Source of the DNA: Neolewinella agarilytica
GTDB taxonomy: Bacteria > Bacteroidota > Bacteroidia > Chitinophagales > Saprospiraceae
Reading direction: 5' to 3'
Assembly (NCBI RefSeq): GCF_900110645.1
Contig: NZ_FOFB01000017.1
Location: 1 to 64,000 of the forward strand
DNA: 64,000 bases
The notes under the pieces were generated by a model, which made no database searches, was not told where the DNA came from, and was given only the letters and a program-made list of their open reading frames with translations. This document shows, piece by piece, positions 16,475-24,815 of this stretch. Position 1 is the first letter of the stretch. Each line of letters begins with the position of its first letter. Both the position numbers and the translations under genes were made by a program.

Positions 16475-19303
16475 CTAATGCGCTTCCAGCCAATTATCCC
16501 CCATATCCGTCTCTACAACAATGGGTACGGATAAATCCGGAATAGCCTCCCGCATGAGTTTTTCGATGATAGGCTTGATGGTGTCAACTTCGTCTTTTGG
16601 CGTGTCGAACACCAGTTCATCGTGTACCTGCATGATCATCTCGGTTTTGAAATTGCCCTCTTTGAGGGCCTTGTCGATGCGAATCATGGCCACCTTGATC
16701 ATGTCGGCGGCGGTTCCCTGGATCGGGGTGTTCATCGCCATCCGCTCGGCGATAGACCGAGTGAGCCCGCTCTTGGAGTTGATGTCTCGCAGGCCACGTT
16801 TACGGCCCAGCAGCGTCATGGCGTAACCTTCTTCCCGGGCAGTTTCCACGCTCGTGGCCATATAGGACTTCAGGCCCGGGAAACGTTCGTAGTAGTTTTT
16901 AATCAGGGCCGCGGCTTCCTTGCGGGTGATTTCCAGTTGTTGCATCAGGCGGGTAGCACCGGCGCCGTACAGGATAGCGAAGTTGATGGTCTTGGCTTGG
17001 TTACGCTGGTCGCGGGTAACGTCTTCGAAGGGGACATCAAAGACGAGAGCCGCGGTAGCGGTGTGAATGTCCCGCCCTTGTTGAAAGGCTTCCACCATTC
17101 CCTTGTCGCCACTCAGAGCGGCAACGAGGCGCAGTTCGATCTGGCTGTAATCTGAAGCCAGCAATACATGGTTTTCGTCACGAGGGATGAAGGCCTTGCG
17201 GATTTCGGCGCCCTGCGGTGTGCGGACAGGAATATTTTGCAGGTTGGGGTTGGCGCTGCTCAGGCGGCCGGTAGCGGCCACGGTTTGGTTGAAGCTGGAA
17301 TGCACGCGACCGGTTTCTTCATTTACCAGCGTAGGTAGTGCGTCAACGTAGGTGCTCAATAACTTTGTCAGGCTTCGGTAGCGAAGTATTTTGGCAACGA
17401 TGGGCGCTTCGCCGGCAAGATCCAGCAGCGTTGCTTCGTCGGTTTTATACTGGCCAGTCGCCGTCTTCTTACCCTTGTAGGGAAGTTCCATGCGGCCGAA
17501 GAGAATCTCTCCGATCTGCTTCGGGGAGGCGATGTTAAAGGGAGAACCTGCCTCTTCGTAAATTTCTTTTTGCAGGTCGGCAATCTCTCCGCCCAACACT
17601 TTGCTGTAGTTGTTGAGGAAGTCTACGTCCAGGTTAACCCCGTTGAGCTCAATATTTTTCAGTACGTAAATCAGCGGTGCTTCAATGGTTTCATAGAGTT
17701 CTACGAGGCCCTCTTCTTCGAGTTCGGGCCAGAGAGCATGGTAGAGACGCAGGGTGATGTCGGCGTCTTCACAGGCGTAGTCCACGACTTTGTCAACGGG
17801 TATGTCCCGCATCGTCAGTTGTTTCTTTCCTTTCCCAATCAGGGTTTCAATAGCAACGGGCTTATAGTTCAGGTAGGCCTCGCTGAGGAGGTCCATTTTA
17901 TGCCGCTTTTCCGGGTGGAGGAGGTAGTGCATTACCATCGTGTCCAGCAGCGGTCCGGCTACGGGGGCGCCGTAACGCTCCAGCATCATGAGGTCGTACT
18001 TGATGTTTTGGCCCACCTTTTTTGTCTTCGGATCAGCAAGTAGCGGTGCAAATTCGGCAACGATGGCTTCGGCTTCCGCCCGGTCAGCGGGCACGGGGAC
18101 ATAGTAGCCCTCGCCGGCTTTCCAGCTGAAGGAAAGGCCGACAAGTTCCGCGGAAGCAGCATTTACACTCGTGGTTTCGGTGTCGAAGGCGTAGAGGGTT
18201 TGCTTTTGTAGTTCAGCAATCAAAGCAGCCCGTTCTTCCGGGGTGTCAACCTTTTTATAGACCTGCTCGGTATTCCCGATATTGTTATCGGCAATAGCGT
18301 GAGCGGGAGGGGCTGCAAAGCGGCTGCCAGACTTCTTAGGCGCAGACGCAGGTGCAGTGTTGGTTGGAGGGGCAAAGAGATCTCCCTGAGCACCGGGTAA
18401 AGGCTTTGATTCTTCTTCCACGCCAAGAATGTCTTTGGCGATGGAGCGAAACTCCAGCTCCCGGAAAATGTCCGTCAGATGCTCCCGGTCGAAATTCTCA
18501 ATGCGGTAAGCTTCTTCGTGGAAAGTAACGCCTGGAACATTGATATCAATGGTGGCCAGTACCTTGCTCTGCAGGGCTTGCTCGCGGAATTCCCGGAGAC
18601 GTTCCTGATTTTTACCCTTAATCTGGTCAGTACTGTCCAGCAAGGTCTCCAGGTTGCCGAATTGGTTGATGAACTTCTCCGCCGTTTTGGGGCCGATGCC
18701 AGGTACGCCGTGGATGTTATCCACCTTGTCTCCCATCAAACTCAGCATATCGATTACCTGCTCCGGGCGCTCAATACCCCATTTGGCTTTAATCTCCTCT
18801 ACGCCCAGGATATCAATACCGTTGCCCATTCGACTGGGCTTGTACATATAGATGTTCTCTTCCACCAGCTGTCCGTAGTCCTTATCCGGAGTAACCATGT
18901 ACACTTCAAAACCCTGCCGGGCGGCTTGCTTGGCAAGCGTTCCGATCACGTCGTCTGCCTCATAGTTGTCGATAACAATAATGGGAATGTTGAAACCCTG
19001 CAGGATCTGATGCACGTAGGGGAAGGCTACCGTGATGTCTTCGGGGGTCTCTTCGCGGTTGGCTTTGTAGTCCGGAGCAATCTCGTTACGAAAAGTTGGC
19101 CCCTGCGGATCAAAAACAACGGCCAGGTGGCTGGGAGACTGGTTTTTCATCAGGTCCCACAGCGTCCGGGTAAAACCGAACATGGCAGAGGTGTTGATCC
19201 CTTTGCCATTGATCATCGGTCGGTTGATGAAGGCAAAGTGGGAGCGGTAAACGAGGGCGTGGCCGTCGAGGAGGAAGAGCTTTTTCGTACTGGTGTCGGA
19301 CAT
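16475..19303 (-). CDS. polA: DNA polymerase I
   Basis: 942 residues from the ATG at 19303; an in-frame start at 19399 adds an unrelated stretch. Order: 5'-3' exonuclease (LLDGHALVYRSHFAF; VPGIGPKTAEKFI), a flexible Ala/Pro-rich linker around residue 320-345, a 3'-5' exonuclease with intact DTE motif (YAFDTETTS), and the family A polymerase (SSANPNLQNIPVRT; SDYSQIELRL; HDELVFD). Proofreading should be active. The linker is written by a copy of the dispersed repeat (18337-18381) read antisense, giving TAPASAP. Repair and Okazaki fragment processing. Confidence 0.96.
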   Translation of the reverse strand: MSDTSTKKLFLLDGHALVYRSHFAFINRPMINGKGINTSAMFGFTRTLWDLMKNQSPSHLAVVFDPQGPTFRNEIAPDYKANREETPEDITVAFPYVHQILQGFNIPIIVIDNYEADDVIGTLAKQAARQGFEVYMVTPDKDYGQLVEENIYMYKPSRMGNGIDILGVEEIKAKWGIERPEQVIDMLSLMGDKVDNIHGVPGIGPKTAEKFINQFGNLETLLDSTDQIKGKNQERLREFREQALQSKVLATIDINVPGVTFHEEAYRIENFDREHLTDIFRELEFRSIAKDILGVEEESKPLPGAQGDLFAPPTNTAPASAPKKSGSRFAAPPAHAIADNNIGNTEQVYKKVDTPEERAALIAELQKQTLYAFDTETTSVNAASAELVGLSFSWKAGEGYYVPVPADRAEAEAIVAEFAPLLADPKTKKVGQNIKYDLMMLERYGAPVAGPLLDTMVMHYLLHPEKRHKMDLLSEAYLNYKPVAIETLIGKGKKQLTMRDIPVDKVVDYACEDADITLRLYHALWPELEEEGLVELYETIEAPLIYVLKNIELNGVNLDVDFLNNYSKVLGGEIADLQKEIYEEAGSPFNIASPKQIGEILFGRMELPYKGKKTATGQYKTDEATLLDLAGEAPIVAKILRYRSLTKLLSTYVDALPTLVNEETGRVHSSFNQTVAATGRLSSANPNLQNIPVRTPQGAEIRKAFIPRDENHVLLASDYSQIELRLVAALSGDKGMVEAFQQGRDIHTATAALVFDVPFEDVTRDQRNQAKTINFAILYGAGATRLMQQLEITRKEAAALIKNYYERFPGLKSYMATSVETAREEGYAMTLLGRKRGLRDINSKSGLTRSIAERMAMNTPIQGTAADMIKVAMIRIDKALKEGNFKTEMIMQVHDELVFDTPKDEVDTIKPIIEKLMREAIPDLSVPIVVETDMGDNWLEAH
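18337..18381 (+). repeat. Dispersed two-block repeat, copy 5, inside polA
   Basis: GGCGCAGACGCAGGTGCA followed by GTTGGTTGGAGGGGCAAAG. Lies antisense in the polA linker between exonuclease domains and keeps the frame open. Confidence 0.6.
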
Positions 19304-19382
19304 GGGGTAAAGATAGCGGGGCGGCAGGTGTTCTGTGTGGAGTGGCGGCGTTTTTTTCGGGGCAGTCACAAACTCCCTCTTG

Positions 19383-19460
19383 GACGCTTCAAGGTCCAAT
19401 GGATAGTGGCAGGCAAACCTCGAAGCGTCCCGCAGTATTGCGGGACCTTCTAGCGTTTGC
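19383..19460. repeat. Hairpin repeat shared with 58715-58775
   Basis: GACGCTTCAAGGTCC (19383-19397) pairs with ACCTCGAAGCGTCC (19417-19430), followed by GGACCTTC and GTTTGC. The same blocks in the same order occur at 58715-58775 with different spacers. Confidence 0.5.
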
Positions 19461-19691
19461 TCTTTTCCGAGTTTGCGATTGCCCTGGCGTTTTTTTCGGG
19501 TGGTGCGTTTGCTTATCTATCGGAGCTCACCCGGGTGCTGCTGATTTCTCGAATATTTACACCCAGGGCAAGGCCTCCACACTTTGGCGTACTTTCTTTA
19601 CCAATTTCTGTTGATCGATATTCGTCTGTACCACCACCTGAAGACCACTGTAGCAAAGGAACAGGTAGTTGGCCAACTCCGTGGGGTTGGC

Positions 19692-19728
19692 CTGCTTTTT
19701 TAACTTTCCTTGCACCTGCGCGCTCGCC
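19692..19728 (-). repeat. Dispersed two-block repeat, copy 6, in frame in the TetR remnant
   Basis: On the minus strand GGCGAGCGCGCAGGTGCA, then AGGAAAGTTAAAAAAGCAGG. Block A and block B are both good matches. Confidence 0.65.
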
Positions 19729-19755
19729 AGCACATTCTGCATGATATTTAGGAGT

Positions 19756-19920
19756 AGGGTGTTCCGTCTATTGGGGGTGAGCCGTGACGGTTTTTTGGGG
19801 CCTTATCTGGGCTAACCGCCGGAGGCAGCTGCGAAGCAAACCCCAGACCTGTGCTACGAAGCTCTTGCGAGCTAGCTTCTAAAAACCGTCATGTCCGTAG
19901 CTCAATAAAGGGAACACCCT
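19756..19920. mobile_element. MITE-like element, 165 bp, with 12-bp target duplication
   Basis: Starts AGGGTGTTCC and ends GGAACACCCT; the inverted ends extend imperfectly for ~40 bases, each containing TGACGGTTTTT or its complement. It is flanked on both sides by ATATTTAGGAGT (19744-19755 and 19921-19932), a 12-bp direct duplication. No coding capacity. Excision of 177 bp restores an open frame in the host gene. Confidence 0.75.
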
Positions 19921-20005
19921 ATATTTAGGAGTCGCTCGCAGTTATTGGTCACGAATCCCAGCGCTTCTGTGCAGCTGTTGGCTGAATTTGGTTTCATGCT
20001 GAACG

Positions 20006-20048
20006 AAAAAAACCGCGCCAGTGCGATGAGGCACTGGCGCGGTTTTTT
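20006..20048. terminator. Strong bidirectional terminator after the DEAD-box helicase
   Basis: A 14-bp perfect stem (AACCGCGCCAGTGC, 20011-20024, with 20031-20044), 6-base loop and runs of A and T on the two sides, 30 bp past the helicase stop. Confidence 0.85.
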
Positions 20049-20077
20049 TGCTCGCTAGATTTATGAGGGGGTAATGG

Positions 20078-21595
20078 TTATTCTTCCGGGGACGAAGAAG
20101 GTTTCGGCCCACGGCCCCGCCCTCTGCCCCGTCCCCGCTGCTTACGGTTAGGGTCACGTGGCTGATCTCCGCCGGAGCGTTCCTGTCTGGGCTTATCGTT
20201 GCTTCTTTCGCTGCGGGGAGCGTCTTTGTTGTCGTCTTCGGCGCGGGGCTTCCGGTCCCGGTTGCCGCCACCGCCGCCGGAGCGGTTGCCACCGCGTCCG
20301 CGTCCACGTCCGCCGCCGCCACCGCCGCCACGGCGATCTCCGCCACGACCCCGACCGCCTCCGCCGCCACGACGACGATCTCCGCCGCGTCCGCCACGAT
20401 CATCGCCTTTGTCTTTCAGGCGCTCGGGAACTTCCAGTCGTTCGACCTTCATTTCCATCAGTTCTTCGATGGCTTTGAAACGCCGGCGATCATCGCCGCT
20501 GATGAGCGTGATTGCTTCGCCTTCCGCTGCCGCACGGGCCGTTCGGCCAATACGGTGTACGTAGTCTTCTGCATCCCCCGGCACGTCAAAGTTGATGACC
20601 AGGTCGATGCCGTTGATGTGAATACCCCGGCTCAGTACGTCAGTAGCGACCACCACCTGGATGGCGCCGGAGCGGAACTGGCGCAGGCGTTCTTCCCGCT
20701 CATCCTGGTCAAGGTCGGAGGAAACATCCTTTACTTTTGGGTTCTTGCGGGCTAGTCTGCGGGTCAGCTCGCGTACGGTCTTTTTACGGCCACAGAAGAT
20801 GAGGATGCGATCCATGGTCTTCGTCTTCTCCCGGAGAATATCTTCAATCAGGGCGTTCTTGGCCCAGTCGGCGACGTTGTAGGCCTTCTGCTTGATCTTC
20901 TCAGCAGGCTTGGAGATGGCAATGCTGATCTCTACCGGGTTCTTCAGGATGTCCCGGCTGAACTTCCGGATCTTGTTCGGCATGGTGGCGGAGAAGAAGA
21001 GAATCTGCAGGCTTTCCTTCGGCAACATGTCGATGATCTTGATCATGTCATTGACGAAGCCCATGTCCAGCATCCGGTCCGCCTCGTCGAGGACGAGGTG
21101 GCGAACTTCACTCAGGTCCGTGTACCCCATATCAAGATGAGCCATCAGGCGGCCGGGGGTGGCTACGACGATGGGTGCGCCTCCCTTGAGTGCCTTTTGC
21201 TCCTGGGCCATACTGTGGCCGTCGCGGCCACCGTAGACGGGGATGGAGCTGGCGTTCATGTGGAAGCTGAAACCCTCCAGTTGGCGGTCAATCTGCATTG
21301 CGAGTTCCCGGGTAGGGGTCAATACAATGGTAGCTACTTTGGTGGGTGGGTTGTCGCAGATGTCGGTCAGGATGGGCAGCAGGAAAGCTGCGGTTTTGCC
21401 GGTTCCGGTCTGAGCTACGGCCAGCACGTCGCGACCCTCGATGGAGGGTGGGATGGCCTGAGCCTGGATGGGCGTACATTTTTCGAAGCCCATATCGTCA
21501 AGGGCGTCCAGTACTTCGTCGGCAATATCGAGTTCGTCAAAATAGACGACTTCTTCCTCCGTTTCTTCGGGGGCTAAATCGGGATTAGTATCCAT
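20078..21595 (-). CDS. DEAD-box ATP-dependent RNA helicase, RhlE type, with RGG-rich tail
   Basis: 505 residues from the ATG at 21595 (an upstream TTG at 21616 is possible). Helicase motifs in order: Q-motif region GFEKCTPIQAQAI, Walker A AQTGTGKT, PTRELA, DEAD, SAT, and HRIGRTARA. The last ~100 residues are Gly/Arg-rich repeats (GGDRRRGGGGGRGRGG), a low-complexity RNA-binding tail. It would remodel structured RNA, for example rRNA during ribosome assembly or at low temperature. A strong terminator follows. Confidence 0.92.
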   Translation of the reverse strand: MDTNPDLAPEETEEEVVYFDELDIADEVLDALDDMGFEKCTPIQAQAIPPSIEGRDVLAVAQTGTGKTAAFLLPILTDICDNPPTKVATIVLTPTRELAMQIDRQLEGFSFHMNASSIPVYGGRDGHSMAQEQKALKGGAPIVVATPGRLMAHLDMGYTDLSEVRHLVLDEADRMLDMGFVNDMIKIIDMLPKESLQILFFSATMPNKIRKFSRDILKNPVEISIAISKPAEKIKQKAYNVADWAKNALIEDILREKTKTMDRILIFCGRKKTVRELTRRLARKNPKVKDVSSDLDQDEREERLRQFRSGAIQVVVATDVLSRGIHINGIDLVINFDVPGDAEDYVHRIGRTARAAAEGEAITLISGDDRRRFKAIEELMEMKVERLEVPERLKDKGDDRGGRGGDRRRGGGGGRGRGGDRRGGGGGGGRGRGRGGNRSGGGGGNRDRKPRAEDDNKDAPRSERSNDKPRQERSGGDQPRDPNRKQRGRGRGRGRGPKPSSSPEE

Positions 21596-21763
21596 GTATG
21601 GCTTGTGATTAGGCAAGCCACATTCTCCCTGGCCTGCTTCGTTTTATTTGAGGTTACTGGCGTTCCAGCGGCGCGAAGATAGGGAATAAGGGGGGAAGGG
21701 AATGAGAGAATAGGGGAATGAGAGAATAATAGGAATGAGAAAATAACTGGTAAAGCAACTATA

Positions 21764-22753
21764 TCATCCGTACTCCGGCTCGATGATTCTGGGGGCTAAT
21801 TCCTGTTCGCCGCGTTCCAGAAGCCAGCATTTGTGCAGATTACGTTTTCGGAAATCCTGCGGGAGCGTTTGCCTGGTGATCTCTTTGATGGAGGAGGCTC
21901 CTTCAATGGCAGCTTCGTCGAATTTAAACTTCCGGGAACTGGTGCTGAAGAAAAGTTTACCTCCGGGCTGGAGTAAGTGCATGCACAAGTTAATCATCCT
22001 GGCGTGATCGCGTTGTACGTCGATGGACTCCCGCATCATCTTCGAGTTGGCGAAGGTGGGCGGGTTGAGGATGATGAGACCGTAGTTTGGGATTTTATGC
22101 TTTTCCAGCCAGTGAACAACGTCGTGACGGATAAAGCGATGGCCTTCGTCGGCCAGCTCATTGATTTTGAAGTTACGCTCTCCCCATTCGAGGTAGGTGT
22201 TGGAGAGCTCGACATTGTCTACCCGCCGGGCTCCGCCGGCGGCGGCGAAGACGCCGAAAGCGCAGGTGTAGGCGAAGAGGTTGAGGACCACTTTATCCTT
22301 GGCTTCCTGGGCGACCATCATTCGCAGCTTCCGGTGATCGAGGAAGAGGCCCGTATCGAGGTAGTCGGTCAGGTTAACAATGAAGCCTAGCCCGTTTTCT
22401 ACCATCGTGAATTCCCGTTGAGCGATGCTCAGTTTTTCGTACTGCTTGCTGCCGGACTGCCGCTTGCGGAGCTTAAAGAAAACCTGATCTTTGGAGATGC
22501 TCAGCGTTTCGGTGATGATGTCCCGGTAGGCGAGTTTTCGGTCCTGCCATTCGTCCTCTGACCAATCTTCACCCGGGCGGTGGTAAACGGCCACGTAGAG
22601 TTGATCGTCGTAACGGTCAATGGTGATGGGGAAATCGTCCAGGTCCGCATCGTAGATGCGGTAGGCTTCCAGCTCTTTGCGGCGGGCCCATTTATCGTAG
22701 TGCTTCGCCATTTTCCGGAGGCGGTTGGCGAAAGGGGTATAGTCTTTAGACAT
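21764..22753 (-). CDS. Class I SAM-dependent rRNA methyltransferase, RlmK-like
   Basis: 329 residues. Closely resembles the C-terminal (RlmK) half of E. coli RlmKL, which makes m7G2069 in 23S rRNA: the SAM motif VLNLFAYTCAFGVFAAAGG, the YLEWGERNF segment, catalytic NPPTFANSK, the DVQRDHA segment and the ending LPQDFRKRNLHKCWLL are all in the expected order. It lacks the N-terminal THUMP/RlmL half, so in this organism the RlmK function is a stand-alone protein. Separate transcription unit upstream of rhlE. The substrate is inferred from similarity. Confidence 0.85.
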   Translation of the reverse strand: MSKDYTPFANRLRKMAKHYDKWARRKELEAYRIYDADLDDFPITIDRYDDQLYVAVYHRPGEDWSEDEWQDRKLAYRDIITETLSISKDQVFFKLRKRQSGSKQYEKLSIAQREFTMVENGLGFIVNLTDYLDTGLFLDHRKLRMMVAQEAKDKVVLNLFAYTCAFGVFAAAGGARRVDNVELSNTYLEWGERNFKINELADEGHRFIRHDVVHWLEKHKIPNYGLIILNPPTFANSKMMRESIDVQRDHARMINLCMHLLQPGGKLFFSTSSRKFKFDEAAIEGASSIKEITRQTLPQDFRKRNLHKCWLLERGEQELAPRIIEPEYG

Positions 22754-22870
22754 GGAGGCGAAGGTAGGGTGGTTGTGGGTATTTGACCCGATTCATTATC
22801 CTCCGTTATGCTTCCCGTCTTACATGCCTGCCGGCGGCCTACTTTTGAAGGGCAAAAGATAGCAAAACCC

Positions 22871-23075
22871 CTGGCCTGTGTCACTGGCTTATCGGTAGAA
22901 CGAAGCAAAAGAGCCTACGAAAGGGCAAACTCGCAGCACAATCTGTTTTTCAATCAAAGCTGTGGGACTAGCTATCTCTTGTGGGAAAAGCTTGAGTTTT
23001 GGGTGTGCTCAAACAGCCCTTCCGCTTAACGGCTCTTTTGCTCCGTTCTACCGGCCAGTGCCAAGGGCCGTCCTC
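22871..23075. repeat. Long hairpin element A
   Basis: Left arm ends GGTAGAACGAAGCAAAAGAG (to 22913), right arm starts GCTCTTTTGCTCCGTTCTACC (23032 on). The arms pair over ~33 bases and continue weakly through CACTGG/CCAGTG. A 116-base loop. Confidence 0.6.
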
Positions 23076-23289
23076 CGAAAAGCAACGGGCTTTGGGTTTC
23101 ATCCAACACTACTTTCGTGCGAAGACAATACAAAACCTGGGTTTCTGAGAGTACAAATCTTGTGGGCAGTGCACCATTTTTAGCTTTTGACATTGCGTTG
23201 AAATTGAGTTCGTTGTCAACAATTTTGCCCCTGCTCCCCATCGCTCAAAAATGAAGAGTGGAACCCAAAGTGGAGCACTATGGCGGGAC

Positions 23290-23489
23290 GGCCTTGGCGG
23301 TGTCCGGGAAATGAGAGGGCAAAAGCCGTTAAAAAACAGAAGCTGTATGAGCCTCACAAAAGCTTTCTTTTGACGAAAAGCGTCAGCAAGCCCAAAGCGG
23401 TAAAGCAGCGCACAAAGCGAGCAGCGAGTTTTTCTGTTTTAGGCTTTTGCCCTCTCATTTCCCGATAAGACACCGGCACAGCCAAGGTT
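23290..23489. repeat. Long hairpin element B, related to A
   Basis: The inner arms CGGGAAATGAGAGGGCAAAA and its complement are perfect over 23 bases, with outer CCTTGGC/GCCAAGG arms. The loop is ~90 bases. It shares the GTGTC, TTATCGG and GCAAAAG blocks with element A, and in both only one arm carries the TTATC block. Confidence 0.6.
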
Positions 23490-23777
23490 TTTTGTTTCTT
23501 TTTCATGGAAAAAGAAAGAGCCCGCGCGGAGCGGTGTAAAACAGGAAGGAATGCCCCACTTTTCTGGTTGAAACACGGGGTTTCGCATTGTGAGCATGTG
23601 TGGGGTTTGCCTAAACAGGTCTATATTCAGGGCTACGTATAGGCATGCCTCACATAGTGATTCCAAAATTGCATGAAACCGTAGCGGACCATTGTTATAC
23701 ACACGCTCGCATCGGCCATTACCGCGCTCAGCGCCATAATGGATATCTTCGCATCAATCTACAACTAATGTATCCCT

Positions 23778-24716
23778 ATGAGACATTTATTTCTTTTTTG
23801 CCTTCTTGTTTTAAGCGTGCCCGTGTTTGCTCAATCTCTTAACGAGTATGAAGCGCCTACGGCTGAGCACCAGCTGATCTCGGGCACCAACATTTATATG
23901 GTGCCGCCGCTGGGATTTGAGCTGACGGAGCAATTCAAAGGCTTTCAGAACCCGACAGATGCGACCTCAATGATTATGGTGATATCCATCCCAGGGCCCT
24001 TTGATCAGATCACGGCGGGCTTCGCCGAGGAAACGATGGCGGCCCGGGGTATGAAGCTGTTGGGTAAGGAGAAAACGACCGTAAACGGCAAGGAAGGCTT
24101 GCTGATTGAAATGGATCAGGACGCTAACGGCATGACCTTCACTAAATCTATTCTGATTTATGGAGATGCCGCAGAAACGACGATGATCAACGGCGTAGCG
24201 CTCAAGGATTCCGTTGCTTTGTTCGGGCGCATCAAAGAGAGTGTCCACTCCACGCTTTTCAGCGAGAAGGTTGAGGTGGATCCCCGGGCGGAGTTGTCCT
24301 TTGAGGTCGACGAAACGGCTGGCAATCTGCAGTTTGTCTCCGTGATGGGAAATGCCATTATGTTGAACCGTGATGGTAAAATTCCGACGGAGAGTGAAGA
24401 CAAGCTTAACCTCATCATTGACCGATCCTACGCGGATCAGGATTTCGCTGATCGAAAAGCTTTTACTCTCAAACGGCTGGCCCAGTTCCCCGGAGGCTAT
24501 AAAATCGCCTCCGAAGATTTTCCGCGTGAAGTAAGCCTGGCGGGACTGAACGGCTACGAATTGCTGGCCGGGAAGGCCGACGAGGAGGAACTACACCTCA
24601 TTATATTGTTTGAGGAAGACGGGGGATACTTCATCATTGCGGGGATGTATTCACCCGAATCTGAACAGGCGAAGACTGATTTCAGAGCAATTATGAATAC
24701 GTTTAAACAGCGGTAA
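23778..24716 (+). CDS. Secreted protein of unknown function with two similar halves
   Basis: 312 residues with a clear signal peptide (MRHLFLFCLLVLSVPVFAQ). I do not recognise a named family. The mature part seems to contain two repeats: each begins with a polar segment on tolerable hydrophobic positions (MVPPLGFELTEQFKGF; VMGNAIMLNRDG), contains a G-x-K/A-A-x-x-M/F-x-L-x-x-F pattern (TAGFAEETMAARGMKLLG; FADRKAFTLKRLAQFPG) and ends in a helix before the boundary (ALFGRIKESVHSTLF; TDFRAIMNTF). This is similar in look to DUF1795/PsbP-like folds, which is a guess. Probably periplasmic. Confidence 0.75.
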   Translation: MRHLFLFCLLVLSVPVFAQSLNEYEAPTAEHQLISGTNIYMVPPLGFELTEQFKGFQNPTDATSMIMVISIPGPFDQITAGFAEETMAARGMKLLGKEKTTVNGKEGLLIEMDQDANGMTFTKSILIYGDAAETTMINGVALKDSVALFGRIKESVHSTLFSEKVEVDPRAELSFEVDETAGNLQFVSVMGNAIMLNRDGKIPTESEDKLNLIIDRSYADQDFADRKAFTLKRLAQFPGGYKIASEDFPREVSLAGLNGYELLAGKADEEELHLIILFEEDGGYFIIAGMYSPESEQAKTDFRAIMNTFKQR

Positions 24717-24717
24717 T

Positions 24718-24762
24718 CTTTGCTGCTTAAAAGCTTCCTTTGCACCTGCGCTCCGGCGCCCC
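24718..24762 (-). repeat. Dispersed two-block repeat, copy 7
   Basis: On the minus strand GGCGCCGGAGCGCAGGTGCA then AAGGAAGCTTTTAAGCAGCA. Begins 2 bp after the stop of the preceding gene. Confidence 0.65.
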
Positions 24763-24815
24763 TTTAATACCTTTACCCAAACTTTACTCCCTTTCCCCCT
24801 TTACCTTCCTCGTCC

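Larger units (their letters stand above)
19557..20000 (-). pseudogene. TetR/AcrR-family regulator, C-terminal remnant interrupted by an element
   Basis: Two reading segments, 19557-19755 and 19933-~20000, lie in the same frame and read through if the intervening 177 bp are removed. They give a C-terminal ligand-domain-like sequence (ALGFVTNNCERLLNIMQNV ... ELANYLFLCYSGLQVVVQT). The inserted element brings a stop about ten codons in. The DNA-binding N-terminus is missing altogether, cut off at the rhlE terminator. So this is a decayed gene with at least two lesions. Codons 19692-19728 are a copy of the dispersed repeat in frame (ASAQVQGKLKKQA). Confidence 0.65.
22754..23777. other. 1-kb region with no gene, holding two related long inverted repeats
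   Basis: No reading frame here looks coding. The region contains two hairpin elements (22871-23075 and 23290-23489) with related arms, and AT-rich unique sequence between and after them. It separates two divergent genes. Confidence 0.65.

Noticed and set aside
18479-19453. 324-codon open frame opposite polA
   Set aside because: Antisense to the conserved exonuclease domain of DNA polymerase I; no protein-like motif.
20199-20564. Proline/arginine-rich open frame opposite the helicase tail
   Set aside because: It is the complement of the Gly/Arg-rich RGG repeats of the DEAD-box helicase.
22808-23702. Several 70-87 codon frames in the gene-free kilobase
   Set aside because: Their translations lack domain features and follow the inverted repeats (for example, the same words read from both arms).
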